Notes under the pieces: generated by a model | Database searches by the model: none | Told to the model about the DNA's origin: nothing | Seen by the model: only the letters and a program-made list of their open reading frames with translations | Position numbers and translations under genes: made by a program | Shown here: in pieces, positions 7,627 through 14,946 of the stretch | How the letters are laid out: the number at the start of each line of letters is the position of its first letter | How positions within the stretch are numbered: position 1 is the stretch's first letter | Source: Paenibacillus alkaliterrae | Lineage (GTDB): Bacteria > Bacillota > Bacilli > Paenibacillales > Paenibacillaceae | NCBI RefSeq assembly: GCF_021532375.1 | Contig: NZ_JAKGAP010000022.1 | Location: 57,290 to 121,289, forward strand | Reading direction: 5' to 3' | DNA length: 64,000 nucleotides

Positions 7627-7937
7627 CTACCGTCTATAAATATTTTGTTCCAGTTTCAAACCTTGTAAATTACGTATCCATGCCAGTGGGCTCGCGCATC
7701 ATTTCGGCTATTGAGCAAAACGGGGCAATCATTGTTTATGCGCTCGTCCCTACGCCGGTATCCTTGCCTATCTGGGATGAGGCAAAGCGGATTCTTGTTC
7801 TCGGCACCGGCCAGGAGTTTAATGACGAGCGGGAGAACGAAATTAAGCCTTTCGATAAAATCCGGTTTATATCAACGGTAAAGATCGGGCCTTATGTGTG
7901 GCATGTATCCGAATTGGTTGAGGGAGTGGAAGAATGA
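7623..7937 (+). CDS. Phage protein, resembles DUF7352
   Basis: The 104-aa product has a beta-rich pattern with SMPVGSRIISAIEQNGAIIVYALV and GTGQEF, which I associate with small phage proteins of the DUF7352 type. Their role is unknown. The start overlaps the preceding stop (ATGA), preceded by GGAGG, so it is coupled to the MazG-like gene. Confidence 0.65.
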   Translation: MTTVYKYFVPVSNLVNYVSMPVGSRIISAIEQNGAIIVYALVPTPVSLPIWDEAKRILVLGTGQEFNDERENEIKPFDKIRFISTVKIGPYVWHVSELVEGVEE

Positions 7938-8095
7938 ACAATCCTATCCAATGGTATCTATGGGCTTGTAGCGCCTGCAGCTCGACGATGAAAATCAATC
8001 ACGTTGCAAGCGAGCAGGATTATGAACGGTTTAAGGCTTGTCATTGCGGCGGGACGCTTGAGTATAAAGAAGATTTGGAGGGTGACGGCGAATGA
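7934..8095 (+). CDS. 53-aa zinc-ribbon-like phage protein
   Basis: ATG at 7934 overlaps the preceding stop and TGA is at 8093-8095. The product has paired cysteines, CSAC near residue 13 and CHCGG near residue 38, so it probably binds one zinc ion as a small ribbon. It overlaps the next gene by 4 bp. Function is unknown, but the gene is well embedded in the operon. Confidence 0.7.
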   Translation: MNNPIQWYLWACSACSSTMKINHVASEQDYERFKACHCGGTLEYKEDLEGDGE

Positions 8096-8310
8096 GATTT
8101 AATCTTGAAAACAAGAATCATCAAGCTATCGTTAATGCCATGTTTTGCATGATCGAAGAAGACGGTATCAAGCCGAGCGAAGTTTACAAGACAATAAACG
8201 ACATTATACGCGAGTCGCATCTAAGCTGTATAAATCTGTATCACTCGGTCAAAGGTGATCCGAAACCGGAAGAGATTAGAGGGCTGCTGAATGACCACGC
8301 TCATAATTGA
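8092..8310 (+). CDS. Small phage protein, unknown function
   Basis: This 72-aa helical protein is unrecognised. It begins 4 bp inside the preceding gene and ends 20 bp inside the DNA polymerase gene, after GGAGGGTGACGG as ribosome site. The overlaps make it a credible real gene. Confidence 0.65.
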   Translation: MRFNLENKNHQAIVNAMFCMIEEDGIKPSEVYKTINDIIRESHLSCINLYHSVKGDPKPEEIRGLLNDHAHN

Positions 8311-11131
8311 TATCGAAACATACTCCTCAGTAGATCTAATCAAATGCGGCGTTTATAAATACGTCGATTCACCTGATTTTGAAATTTTACTATTCGGTTA
8401 TACCTTCGATGACGATCCCGTTCATGTTGTTGACTTGCTAGACTTCGAGACATTGCCTGACAACGTATACGATGCACTCACAGATCCGGCAGTTACCAAG
8501 ACCGCGTTTAATGCTAATTTCGAGCGGACCTGTATTGCGAAGTGGTTTCATATGCCGATGGAGCCGGAGCAGTGGAGGTGTACGGCGGTTCATGCTTTAT
8601 ATCTCGGCTTGCCGAATTACCTGGACGGCGTCGCAAAGGTGCTCGGGCTGGAAGCTCAGAAGGATACGGCGGGCAAGAACCTAATCAAATATTTCTCACT
8701 CCCATGCAAGCCGACCAAAGCAAACGGCGGCCGAACGCGTAACTATCCGCATCATGATCCGATTAAATGGCTCAGTTATAAAGCCTATTGTGGCCAGGAC
8801 GTCGTCGTCGAGCGGGATATAAGCCAAGTACTTGAGCAGCACCCTATTCCGGATAGCGAGCACCGGCTATGGGCGCTGGATCAGAAGATTAATGACCGTG
8901 GCGTTCGGCTGGATCCGCAGCTTGTGACTCATGCGATTGCCTGTGATGAACAGTACAAAGAGAAGCTTATGGCGGAAGCCGTGGAGCTGACGGGGCTGGA
9001 TAACCCAAACAGCGGACCGCAGATCAAGGCATGGTTACTGGAGGCTGAAGGGTTGGAAGTTGACAGCCTGACAAAAGACACGGTGCCGCTGCTACTCGAT
9101 CAGGTTGAGAGTAATACGGCCAAGCGTGTACTGGAGCTGAGGCAAGAGCTCAGCAAAACGAGCGTGAAGAAGTACCAGGCGATGGAGCGTGCGATCTGCT
9201 CCGACAGCAGGGTGCGCGGGCTGCTCCAGTTTTACGGTGCTGGCCGAACCGGGCGATGGGCTGGACGACTTGTGCAAGTACAGAATTTGCCTCGAAACTA
9301 CTTATCCGATTTGGGACTTGCTAGACAGCTATTAATAGAAGGGAATTACGAGTTGCTGGAATTGCTGTTCGCCAGTGTGCCCGACGTTCTATCTCAACTG
9401 ATCCGGACCACGTTCGTTCCGTCTGATGGTAATACCTTTGGGGTAGCGGACTTCTCGGCTATCGAGGCCCGCGTTATTGCATGGCTGGCCGGAGAGCAGT
9501 GGCGGTTGGACGTATTCGCGACACACGGCAAGATCTACGAGGCGTCTGCAGCCCAGATGTTCAAGATACCGCTTGATGAGGTTACGAAGGATGATCGGCA
9601 GCGCGGCAAGGTAGCGGAGCTGGCGCTTGGCTATCAAGGCGGGCCCAATGCTCTTATTACGATGGGCGCTTTGGATAAAGGGCTTAAAGAGGAAGAGCTA
9701 CAGCCGCTTGTTGATGCTTGGCGTGAAGCGAATCCAGCGATCAAACGTTTCTGGTATGCGGTCGGCGATGCCGCGGTTAAAGCGGTTGAGGAGCAACGGA
9801 CCGTGAAACTGAATCATGGCATTTCATTCATTTACACACCTGGCACGCTGTTCTGCCAGCTGCCGTCCGGTCGTCGGCTTGCTTACTTTAAGCCACGGCT
9901 GGAGGACGGCAGCTATGGCAAGAAGCAGCTCAGCTATGAGGGCGTTAACGATAAGAAGCAATGGGTACGGCTCCGGACATACGGCGGGAAGCTTGTCGAG
10001 AATTGCCTGTCCGGTGAAACGCTCGTTTTAACCGATAAAGGGTGGGCGCGAATGGTGGACGTCGAATCTGATAGCCTGCTATGGGATGGCATTGAATGGG
10101 TGCAGCATGACGGCCTTATTAGTAACGGCATGCAGGGCACGATTGATCTTGATGGCGTTAGAGTGACGCCTGACCATAAAATACTGACCGAAATGGGGTG
10201 GCGAAGTGCATCATCGTGCGAAGGATATTACCGGGCTTCGGTTTCACTCCCTAACAGCTTTGACGTATGCGGGGTCAGACGGGAAAAAGTCACTATGGGA
10301 AATCCAATGCGATTGCGGAAAAATCATAACGATGCCAGCGAGCGAATTCAAGAAGGGCAAACAGAAGTCATGCGGATGTCAGCGCAGCGAATTGGTTGCG
10401 GAGAGTCGGACGACACACGGCATGTCACGACATCCATCTTTTGCGGTATGGCGATCCATGATAGACCGCTGCAAGCTCCCGACACATCAAGCATGGAAGA
10501 ATTACGGCGCTCGGGGGATTTCAGTTTGCTCGGAATGGGTGGAGAGCTTCGAAACATTTTGGCAGGACATGGGGCCGACGTATCAAACGGGATTGACGAT
10601 AGAACGAATGGACGTGAACGGGGATTACACAAAGGCGAACTGCTGCTGGGATACGATGAAACAGCAGGCGAACAACAAGCGGAACAACGTGAGAATACAG
10701 ACGCCATGGGGCGAAATGACAGCAGCAGAAGCGGCGGATCGTTCGGGGATCAATCGGACAACGCTCTATTACAGACTGAAGACCGGGTGTCCGCAGAACC
10801 TTTTGTTTGCAGAACCGGACGTTACGAACCGGTTTACGACATTGTAAACGCCGGACCACGTAGCCGCTTTACGGTCCTTGGTGATTCAGGGCCGATGATT
10901 GTTCATAACTGCGTGCAGGCGATCGCCCGGGATTGTCTGGCTGAGTCGATGATTCGACTGGACGCCGCCGGCCACAACATCGTTATGCACGTACATGATG
11001 AGGTCATATTGGACGAGCAGTCAGGCTCACTTGAACGGGCATGCGAGATTATGGGTCAGCCGATCAGCTGGGCGCCGGGGCTTCCGCTGCGGGCTGATGG
11101 TTTCGAGTGTGACTTCTATAGAAAGGATTGA
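8291..11131 (+). CDS. Family A DNA polymerase, interrupted by an in-frame intein
   Basis: The 946-codon precursor encodes a phage T7-like DNA polymerase with a DEDD 3'-5' exonuclease (LIIDIETYSS, residues 4-13) and polymerase motifs: A (VADFSAIEARVIAW, Asp387), B (RGKVAELALGYQGG, about 437-450) and C (VMHVHDEVIL). Between B and C, residues 572-873 are an intein. Removing it joins KLVEN to CVQAIARDCL, a conserved helix near the active site, giving a mature enzyme of 644 residues. It should copy phage DNA together with the VapE-like protein and helicases. The start overlaps the preceding gene by 20 bp. The intein is described separately. Confidence 0.95.
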   Translation: MTTLIIDIETYSSVDLIKCGVYKYVDSPDFEILLFGYTFDDDPVHVVDLLDFETLPDNVYDALTDPAVTKTAFNANFERTCIAKWFHMPMEPEQWRCTAVHALYLGLPNYLDGVAKVLGLEAQKDTAGKNLIKYFSLPCKPTKANGGRTRNYPHHDPIKWLSYKAYCGQDVVVERDISQVLEQHPIPDSEHRLWALDQKINDRGVRLDPQLVTHAIACDEQYKEKLMAEAVELTGLDNPNSGPQIKAWLLEAEGLEVDSLTKDTVPLLLDQVESNTAKRVLELRQELSKTSVKKYQAMERAICSDSRVRGLLQFYGAGRTGRWAGRLVQVQNLPRNYLSDLGLARQLLIEGNYELLELLFASVPDVLSQLIRTTFVPSDGNTFGVADFSAIEARVIAWLAGEQWRLDVFATHGKIYEASAAQMFKIPLDEVTKDDRQRGKVAELALGYQGGPNALITMGALDKGLKEEELQPLVDAWREANPAIKRFWYAVGDAAVKAVEEQRTVKLNHGISFIYTPGTLFCQLPSGRRLAYFKPRLEDGSYGKKQLSYEGVNDKKQWVRLRTYGGKLVENCLSGETLVLTDKGWARMVDVESDSLLWDGIEWVQHDGLISNGMQGTIDLDGVRVTPDHKILTEMGWRSASSCEGYYRASVSLPNSFDVCGVRREKVTMGNPMRLRKNHNDASERIQEGQTEVMRMSAQRIGCGESDDTRHVTTSIFCGMAIHDRPLQAPDTSSMEELRRSGDFSLLGMGGELRNILAGHGADVSNGIDDRTNGRERGLHKGELLLGYDETAGEQQAEQRENTDAMGRNDSSRSGGSFGDQSDNALLQTEDRVSAEPFVCRTGRYEPVYDIVNAGPRSRFTVLGDSGPMIVHNCVQAIARDCLAESMIRLDAAGHNIVMHVHDEVILDEQSGSLERACEIMGQPISWAPGLPLRADGFECDFYRKD
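10004..10909 (+). other. Intein in DNA polymerase (residues 572-873)
   Basis: The 302-aa intein starts at Cys572 (CLSGETLVLTDKGW, block A), has block B with TPDHK (thiol-activating T and H; DGVRVTPDHKILTEMGW), block F (YEPVYDIVNAG) and ends MIVHN with the first extein residue Cys874 (block G). All residues for standard splicing are present: Cys1, block B His, penultimate His, terminal Asn, Cys+1. The middle, about residues 640-850, has no LAGLIDADG or HNH motif in this frame and is low in hydrophobic pattern, because it is the other-frame reading of an HNH endonuclease gene at 10206-10847. Confidence 0.93.
10206..10847 (+). CDS. HNH/AP2-type homing endonuclease encoded out of frame inside the intein
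   Basis: The 213-aa product has the pattern of phage HNH endonucleases: DITGLRFHSLTAL at the N-terminus, a CDCGK...KSCGC zinc finger (about 34-58), THGMSRHPSFAVWRSMIDRC, YGARGISVCSEW, the nuclease core LTIERMDVNGDYTKANCCW, QANNKRNN, and a C-terminal helix-turn-helix (RSGINRTTLYYRL). It lies wholly inside the intein, in the +1 frame relative to the polymerase. It starts at GTG 10206 just after block B and stops within block F. GGGGTGG at 10195 is a close but usable ribosome site. It may be translated independently and would be expected to cut polymerase genes lacking the intein. Confidence 0.9.
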   Translation: MHHRAKDITGLRFHSLTALTYAGSDGKKSLWEIQCDCGKIITMPASEFKKGKQKSCGCQRSELVAESRTTHGMSRHPSFAVWRSMIDRCKLPTHQAWKNYGARGISVCSEWVESFETFWQDMGPTYQTGLTIERMDVNGDYTKANCCWDTMKQQANNKRNNVRIQTPWGEMTAAEAADRSGINRTTLYYRLKTGCPQNLLFAEPDVTNRFTTL

Positions 11132-12266
11132 TCGATTTGAATCAACTTGATGTATTTGCTGGAATAGGCGGCATATCGTTGGCGGCGGAATGGGCAGGGA
11201 TTAATACAGTTGCCTTTTGTGAAAAGGAACCTTTTGCTCAGTCTGTTCTTCGTCGCCGATTTCCAGAAAGACCGATATATGAAGATGTTTTTAATTTAAC
11301 ACGAGAGGTGATGGAGCTTGATGGAATTGCGGACATTGATATCGTCGCAGGTGGCTTCCCCTGTCAACCTTTCAGTCATGCTGGAAGAAGAACCGGGACG
11401 AATGACGACCGTTACCTCTGGCCTGAAATGTGTCGAGTTATTGGAGATGTCAGACCCTCTTGGGTGTTTGCTGAAAATGTTGACGGGCTCGTCAGTATGG
11501 CACAATCCAATAGTGAAATTGTCTTGGAAGACGAGACAACTCTATGCGAGGAAGCGGAAATGGTCCTCGAAACCATTAGGAAAGACCTTGAAGAAATTGG
11601 ATATCAATCCGTCCCAGTTGTTGTTCCAGCTGCAGGTATCGGCGCGATGCATCGGAGATACCGGATCTTCATTCTGGGCTACACCAAGCGCAGCAGACGC
11701 AGTAGGGAGTCACGGGGGGGGCAAGGCAGAAGTCTTCGAACGGACATGGCGGAATGGAAGGCTGGGCTTTGGCCGACTCCGAGGGCCAACGATGCGGAGA
11801 AGCACGGCGAGATAGCGAACGATCCGAGGAACGGGCTTCCGGCGGCGGCTCTATGGGGGACTCCGACAGCATCATCTTGCAAAGGGAGCTCTCCTTACGG
11901 GTCGGATCGGTGGGAAGAAGAATTGAGGCGGGGCAACATCAAGGGTCAGGTAATGGAGCCGAACAACAAAGGGCAGTTGAATCCAGATTGGGTGGAAACC
12001 CTTATGAACTTTCCGATTGGTTGGACGGATGGGGAATGAATCCCTTGGATGCTCTTGTTAAATTTATATCGTCTTATCCTCAACCTGCACCTCGCGGTAT
12101 AGAACAATACAGCTGGGAGCCTCATCGAGTAGCGACAGGTGTAAAAAATAGAGAGCCAAGACTAAGAGCTCTAGGGAATGCAGTTGATCCATTGCAGGCG
12201 TTGCCCGTGCTTTATGGGATTCGGGTCATAAATGATTTTTTAGAAAGGATTGATAGTTATGGCTAA
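11128..12266 (+). pseudogene. C5-cytosine DNA methyltransferase interrupted at a G8 tract
   Basis: N-terminal motifs are intact: I (DVFAGIGGIS), IV (GGFPCQPFS, catalytic Cys79), VI (FAENVDGL) and VIII (MHRRYRIFILG). As sequenced, the frame from TTG 11128 ends at 12039 (303 aa) without motif X. Motif X (RLRALGNAVDP) is in the +2 frame, which ends at 12266. One additional G in the G8 tract at 11714-11721 would join them into a 379-aa enzyme. It could be a phase-variable gene, a true frameshift or a sequencing error. The start overlaps the polymerase stop. Substrate sequence is unknown. Confidence 0.8.
11714..11721 (+). repeat. G8 homopolymer in methyltransferase gene
   Basis: Eight consecutive Gs lie just before the target-recognition region. 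With G8 the product is 303 aa, G9 would give the full-length enzyme with motif X, and G7 would end at 11815. Poly-G tracts of this length slip during replication in known phase-variable methyltransferases; they are also common sequencing-error sites. Confidence 0.7.
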
Positions 12267-12519
12267 AGATAACGTGAATCATCCAGCCCATTATACGGCC
12301 GGAAATGTGGAGTGTATCGATGCACTGGAAGCAGCGACTGAGGGGCTAACGGGTATCGAGGCGGTATGTACAGCCAACGCGATCAAGTACCTATGGCGCT
12401 GGAAGCGTAAGAACGGCGTAGAGGATCTGCATAAGGCGGTTTGGTATATTAACCGATTGATAGAAAGGGCTGATGAGGATGGAGCGGTTACCGGAACACC
12501 TGCATCAGTTAGTTACTGA
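12259..12519 (+). CDS. DUF3310 family protein
   Basis: The 86-aa product has the hallmark NHPAHYTAGNVECIDALEA and AIKYLWRWKRKNGVEDLHKAVWYI of DUF3310, a small domain found in many phages and in the T7 gp1.7 nucleotide kinase. Its role here is probably in nucleotide metabolism, though standalone versions are uncharacterised. ATG 12259 is preferred over TTG 12250 because AGAAAGGA is better placed. It overlaps the sigma factor gene by 47 bp. Confidence 0.85.
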   Translation: MAKDNVNHPAHYTAGNVECIDALEAATEGLTGIEAVCTANAIKYLWRWKRKNGVEDLHKAVWYINRLIERADEDGAVTGTPASVSY

Positions 12520-13159
12520 CAATCTTGGTCTCGTACGAAAGGTGGCGAGGCGTATGAGCTTTAGCCTGCGTGATCCGGCTTTGGACTACGACGATCTATA
12601 TTCCGCAGGCTGTATCGGGTTGATGTTTGCCGCCGCCAATTATGAAGATTCGAAAGGGTTTGCTTTCAGCAGTTATGCATATAGGTGCATCTGGGGTTAT
12701 GTGGCAAGGTCGATCAACACCAATGCACAAGTAAGGGTTCCCACTCATATCAGGCGGATCGCTAATCGTATTCGGATTAATCACTTATACGATGTCGATT
12801 CTGAGGAGTTGGCAGCAAGCTTCGGCGTTTCAGTGGAGCGAATCGACTTTGCAAAACATTTCCTGAGAATCAGGACGTATCCAATTTTGCTTGAAGTCGA
12901 TGGCGAGATTCAAAACCTTGCTGATCTGTACGCCACGTCCAGTGTTGACACATCAGCTGCTTGTATTAATGAATTTATTCAGTCAATGCCGACCACGGGC
13001 AGACGGAGCAAGCGACGCGCTTTGGTAGAGCTCATGTTGCAAGGGATGAACGCTTCGGAAGCTGGTAAGCGGTTGGGTTTCTCAAAGCAAGCGGCTCATG
13101 TACATTTAAAGGGCGTACGAGAAGCGTGGCATGAGTACAGCTATCAAGTATCTGAATGA
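12473..13159 (+). CDS. Phage-encoded sigma-70 family factor
   Basis: The 228-aa protein has sigma region 2 (LGLVRKVARRM, DYDDLYSAGCIGLMFAAANY, FAFSSYAYRCIWGYVARSI; residues 17-85), a region 3-like segment (VPTHIRRIANRIR, DSEELAASFGVS) and a C-terminal helix-turn-helix (NASEAGKRLGFSKQAAHVHL), like SigF/SigB-type factors. It probably redirects host RNA polymerase to phage middle or late promoters, and could work with the RinA-like protein encoded at 20674. I could not identify its promoters. Confidence 0.85.
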   Translation: MRMERLPEHLHQLVTDNLGLVRKVARRMSFSLRDPALDYDDLYSAGCIGLMFAAANYEDSKGFAFSSYAYRCIWGYVARSINTNAQVRVPTHIRRIANRIRINHLYDVDSEELAASFGVSVERIDFAKHFLRIRTYPILLEVDGEIQNLADLYATSSVDTSAACINEFIQSMPTTGRRSKRRALVELMLQGMNASEAGKRLGFSKQAAHVHLKGVREAWHEYSYQVSE

Positions 13160-13179
13160 ATAGGGAGCGTGTACACGGG

Positions 13180-13308
13180 ATGAAAGAAGCATTTAAACAA
13201 ATTCTCGCTATTGCCTATGGAGAAGTAAAGCACATTAATAATCAAGCGCGACTCCTGCACATCATCGAAGTAGCAGAAGAAGCTTTAAAGACTGAAGAAT
13301 CAAAATGA
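13180..13308 (+). CDS. 42-aa phage protein, unknown function
   Basis: ATG 13180 to TGA 13306-13308 encodes a short helical, acidic protein (MKEAFKQILAIAYGEVKHI at its start). A GGGAG lies 12 bp upstream, so the start signal is weak. Its position between two genes without other coding supports it moderately. Confidence 0.45.
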   Translation: MKEAFKQILAIAYGEVKHINNQARLLHIIEVAEEALKTEESK

Positions 13309-13349
13309 ATAGTCGACTCATATTGCGAGATAAGAGAGGAGCAAACGAA

Positions 13350-13550
13350 ATGCCGAAATACCGAGTTTATGGAGTTGTGACAGCAACAAAATATCTGGGC
13401 GAGTTTGAAGCAGACACAAAGGAAGAAGCGGAAGGAATGGCCTGGGAAAGTGGTGAGGCATACGTTTCAGTGTGTCACAGCTGCTCTGGCGAGGTTGACG
13501 GGGCTGAAATAGACAGTTTGGAAGTCGAGGAAATCGACGAGCAGGACTGA
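13350..13550 (+). CDS. Small phage protein, unknown function
   Basis: The 66-aa product (MPKYRVYGVVTATKYLGEFE at the start) is a beta-alpha small acidic protein of a type common in Paenibacillus phages with unknown role. It has a CHSC pair near residue 41. ATG 13350 is preferred because GAGGAG precedes it; an in-frame ATG at 13305 overlaps the preceding gene and would add 15 residues. Confidence 0.65.
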   Translation: MPKYRVYGVVTATKYLGEFEADTKEEAEGMAWESGEAYVSVCHSCSGEVDGAEIDSLEVEEIDEQD

Positions 13551-13577
13551 ATATTAAGTTGTATAGGAGTGATAGTT

Positions 13578-14438
13578 GTGAGCAGTTATCAGCAATTCAT
13601 AGAAACTAAGCGGTCAACTTTGCCGCCTAACGGTTTCTCTGTTGGTAGAGACAGCCTGAACGATACGTTGTTCGCATATCAACGTGACATCGTACGCTGG
13701 GCGCTAAGGCGTGGACGTGCAGCAATATTCGCTATGACCGGCTTAGGTAAGAGCCGGATGCAGATCGAGTGGGCGGCTAACGTTCACCGATTAACTGGTG
13801 GCGATGTCCTACTGCTGGCACCGCTTGCAGTAGCGCCTCAGACGGTTCGTGAAGGCGCGGCACTGGGCTACGAAATAAACCTATGCCGGACACAGGAAGA
13901 CGTTAAGACTGGGCTCAACATTACGAACTACGACATGCTCCATGCTTTTGAACCTATTCTATTCTCAGGCGTGGTGCTGGATGAAAGCTCCATCCTTAAG
14001 TCATTTACAGGCAAAGTACGAACTGCTCTTATAGAATCATTCGCTTATACGCCATATCGACTTGCTTGCACCGCTACGCCGGCGCCTAACGATTTCATGG
14101 AGATTGGTAATCACGCTGAGTTCCTCGGTGTAATGAGCCGGACAGAGATGTTGTCAATGTATTTTGTCCATGATGGCGGTGATACAAGCAAATGGCGGCT
14201 GAAGGGCCATGCAGAGGATGCGTTCTGGCGCTGGGTAGCATCATGGGGTGTTGTCCTAGAAAAGCCTTCAGATCTCGGTTACGAAGACGGAGACCACGAG
14301 CTGCCACCGCTTACGGTGACGGATGTGGTGGTCGAGGTGGAAGGCGAACCTGCAAAGACATTATCAGAACGGCAGAAGGTAAGGCGTTCAACAATTGATC
14401 AGCGCGTAGACGCTTTAAGGGGGTTAATTCTTGGATAA
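13578..14438 (+). CDS. SNF2/DEAD-like helicase, N-terminal half
   Basis: The 286-aa product is the first RecA-like lobe of a superfamily 2 helicase: Q-like AYQRDIVRWALRRGRAAIFAMTGLGKS (Walker A, about 48-54), motif Ia VLLLAPLAVAPQTV, motif II DESS (about 137-140), motif III TATPAPND. It stops at 14438, where the second lobe continues in the +1 frame (14431-14946). GTG 13578 is chosen for its AGGAG site. The helicase would unwind or remodel DNA in replication or recombination. It may be a natural two-chain enzyme or a frameshifted gene. Confidence 0.82.
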   Translation: MSSYQQFIETKRSTLPPNGFSVGRDSLNDTLFAYQRDIVRWALRRGRAAIFAMTGLGKSRMQIEWAANVHRLTGGDVLLLAPLAVAPQTVREGAALGYEINLCRTQEDVKTGLNITNYDMLHAFEPILFSGVVLDESSILKSFTGKVRTALIESFAYTPYRLACTATPAPNDFMEIGNHAEFLGVMSRTEMLSMYFVHDGGDTSKWRLKGHAEDAFWRWVASWGVVLEKPSDLGYEDGDHELPPLTVTDVVVEVEGEPAKTLSERQKVRRSTIDQRVDALRGLILG

Positions 14439-14946
14439 ATGGTTGATATGGTGCGATTTGAACGCTGAACAGGATGCGCTTGAGAAGCTATTCGAGGGGC
14501 AATGCGTATCGGTTCGAGGCAGTACGCCTGCTTCTAAGCGACTGGAATATGAAAAGGCGTGGCGTGAGGGTGACGTACCGATTATGATTTCCAAGCCTTT
14601 GGTCTTTGGATTCGGTATGAACTGGCAGCACTGCTCCAAGATGGCATTTGTCGGATTGTCGGATAGTTTTGAACAAGTGTTCCAGGCGATCCGGCGCTGC
14701 TACCGTTTTGGTCAGACAAAGCCGGTCGATGTCTACATGATCACGACATCTCTGGAAGGTGCGGTATCGGAGAACATCAAACGCAAAGAGTCCGACTTCC
14801 AGCAGATGGTCGGGGAAATGGTGAAGTACACCAAGGAGATAACGTCCGAATCCATCCGATCAGCAGACCGCGACGCTACGGAATACGAACCGCAACGAGC
14901 TATTATCATCCCGTCATGGTTAAGGAGTGAGTCATTTGCAAGCTAA
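14431..14946 (+). CDS. SNF2/DEAD-like helicase, C-terminal half
   Basis: The 171-aa product carries the second helicase lobe: DKWLIWCDLNAEQDALEKLF, motif V-like SKPLVFGFGMNWQHC, and motif VI-like QAIRRCYRFGQTKPVDVYMI with arginine fingers. It begins with TTG 14431, 8 bp inside the N-terminal half, and AAGGGGG lies 7 bp before it, a well-placed ribosome site. So independent, coupled translation is plausible. A 1-base deletion between 14427 and 14438 would instead fuse both halves. Confidence 0.8.
   Translation: MDKWLIWCDLNAEQDALEKLFEGQCVSVRGSTPASKRLEYEKAWREGDVPIMISKPLVFGFGMNWQHCSKMAFVGLSDSFEQVFQAIRRCYRFGQTKPVDVYMITTSLEGAVSENIKRKESDFQQMVGEMVKYTKEITSESIRSADRDATEYEPQRAIIIPSWLRSESFAS

Noticed and set aside
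10348..10859. Antisense ORFs of 112-119 codons across the intein
   Set aside because: They have low-complexity Ser/Pro/Arg composition with no motif, and are complements of the two real sense frames.
11318..11815. 165-codon plus-frame ORF overlapping the cytosine methyltransferase as an independent gene
   Set aside because: Its first part is a shadow of motifs IV-VIII; only its last part after the G tract is methylase-like, so it is treated as a possible frame variant.
14418..14438. Programmed +1 frameshift joining the helicase halves, as in prfB
   Set aside because: The site CTT GGA TAA lacks the CTT TGA C signal and an internal strong ribosome site supports re-initiation instead; not excluded.
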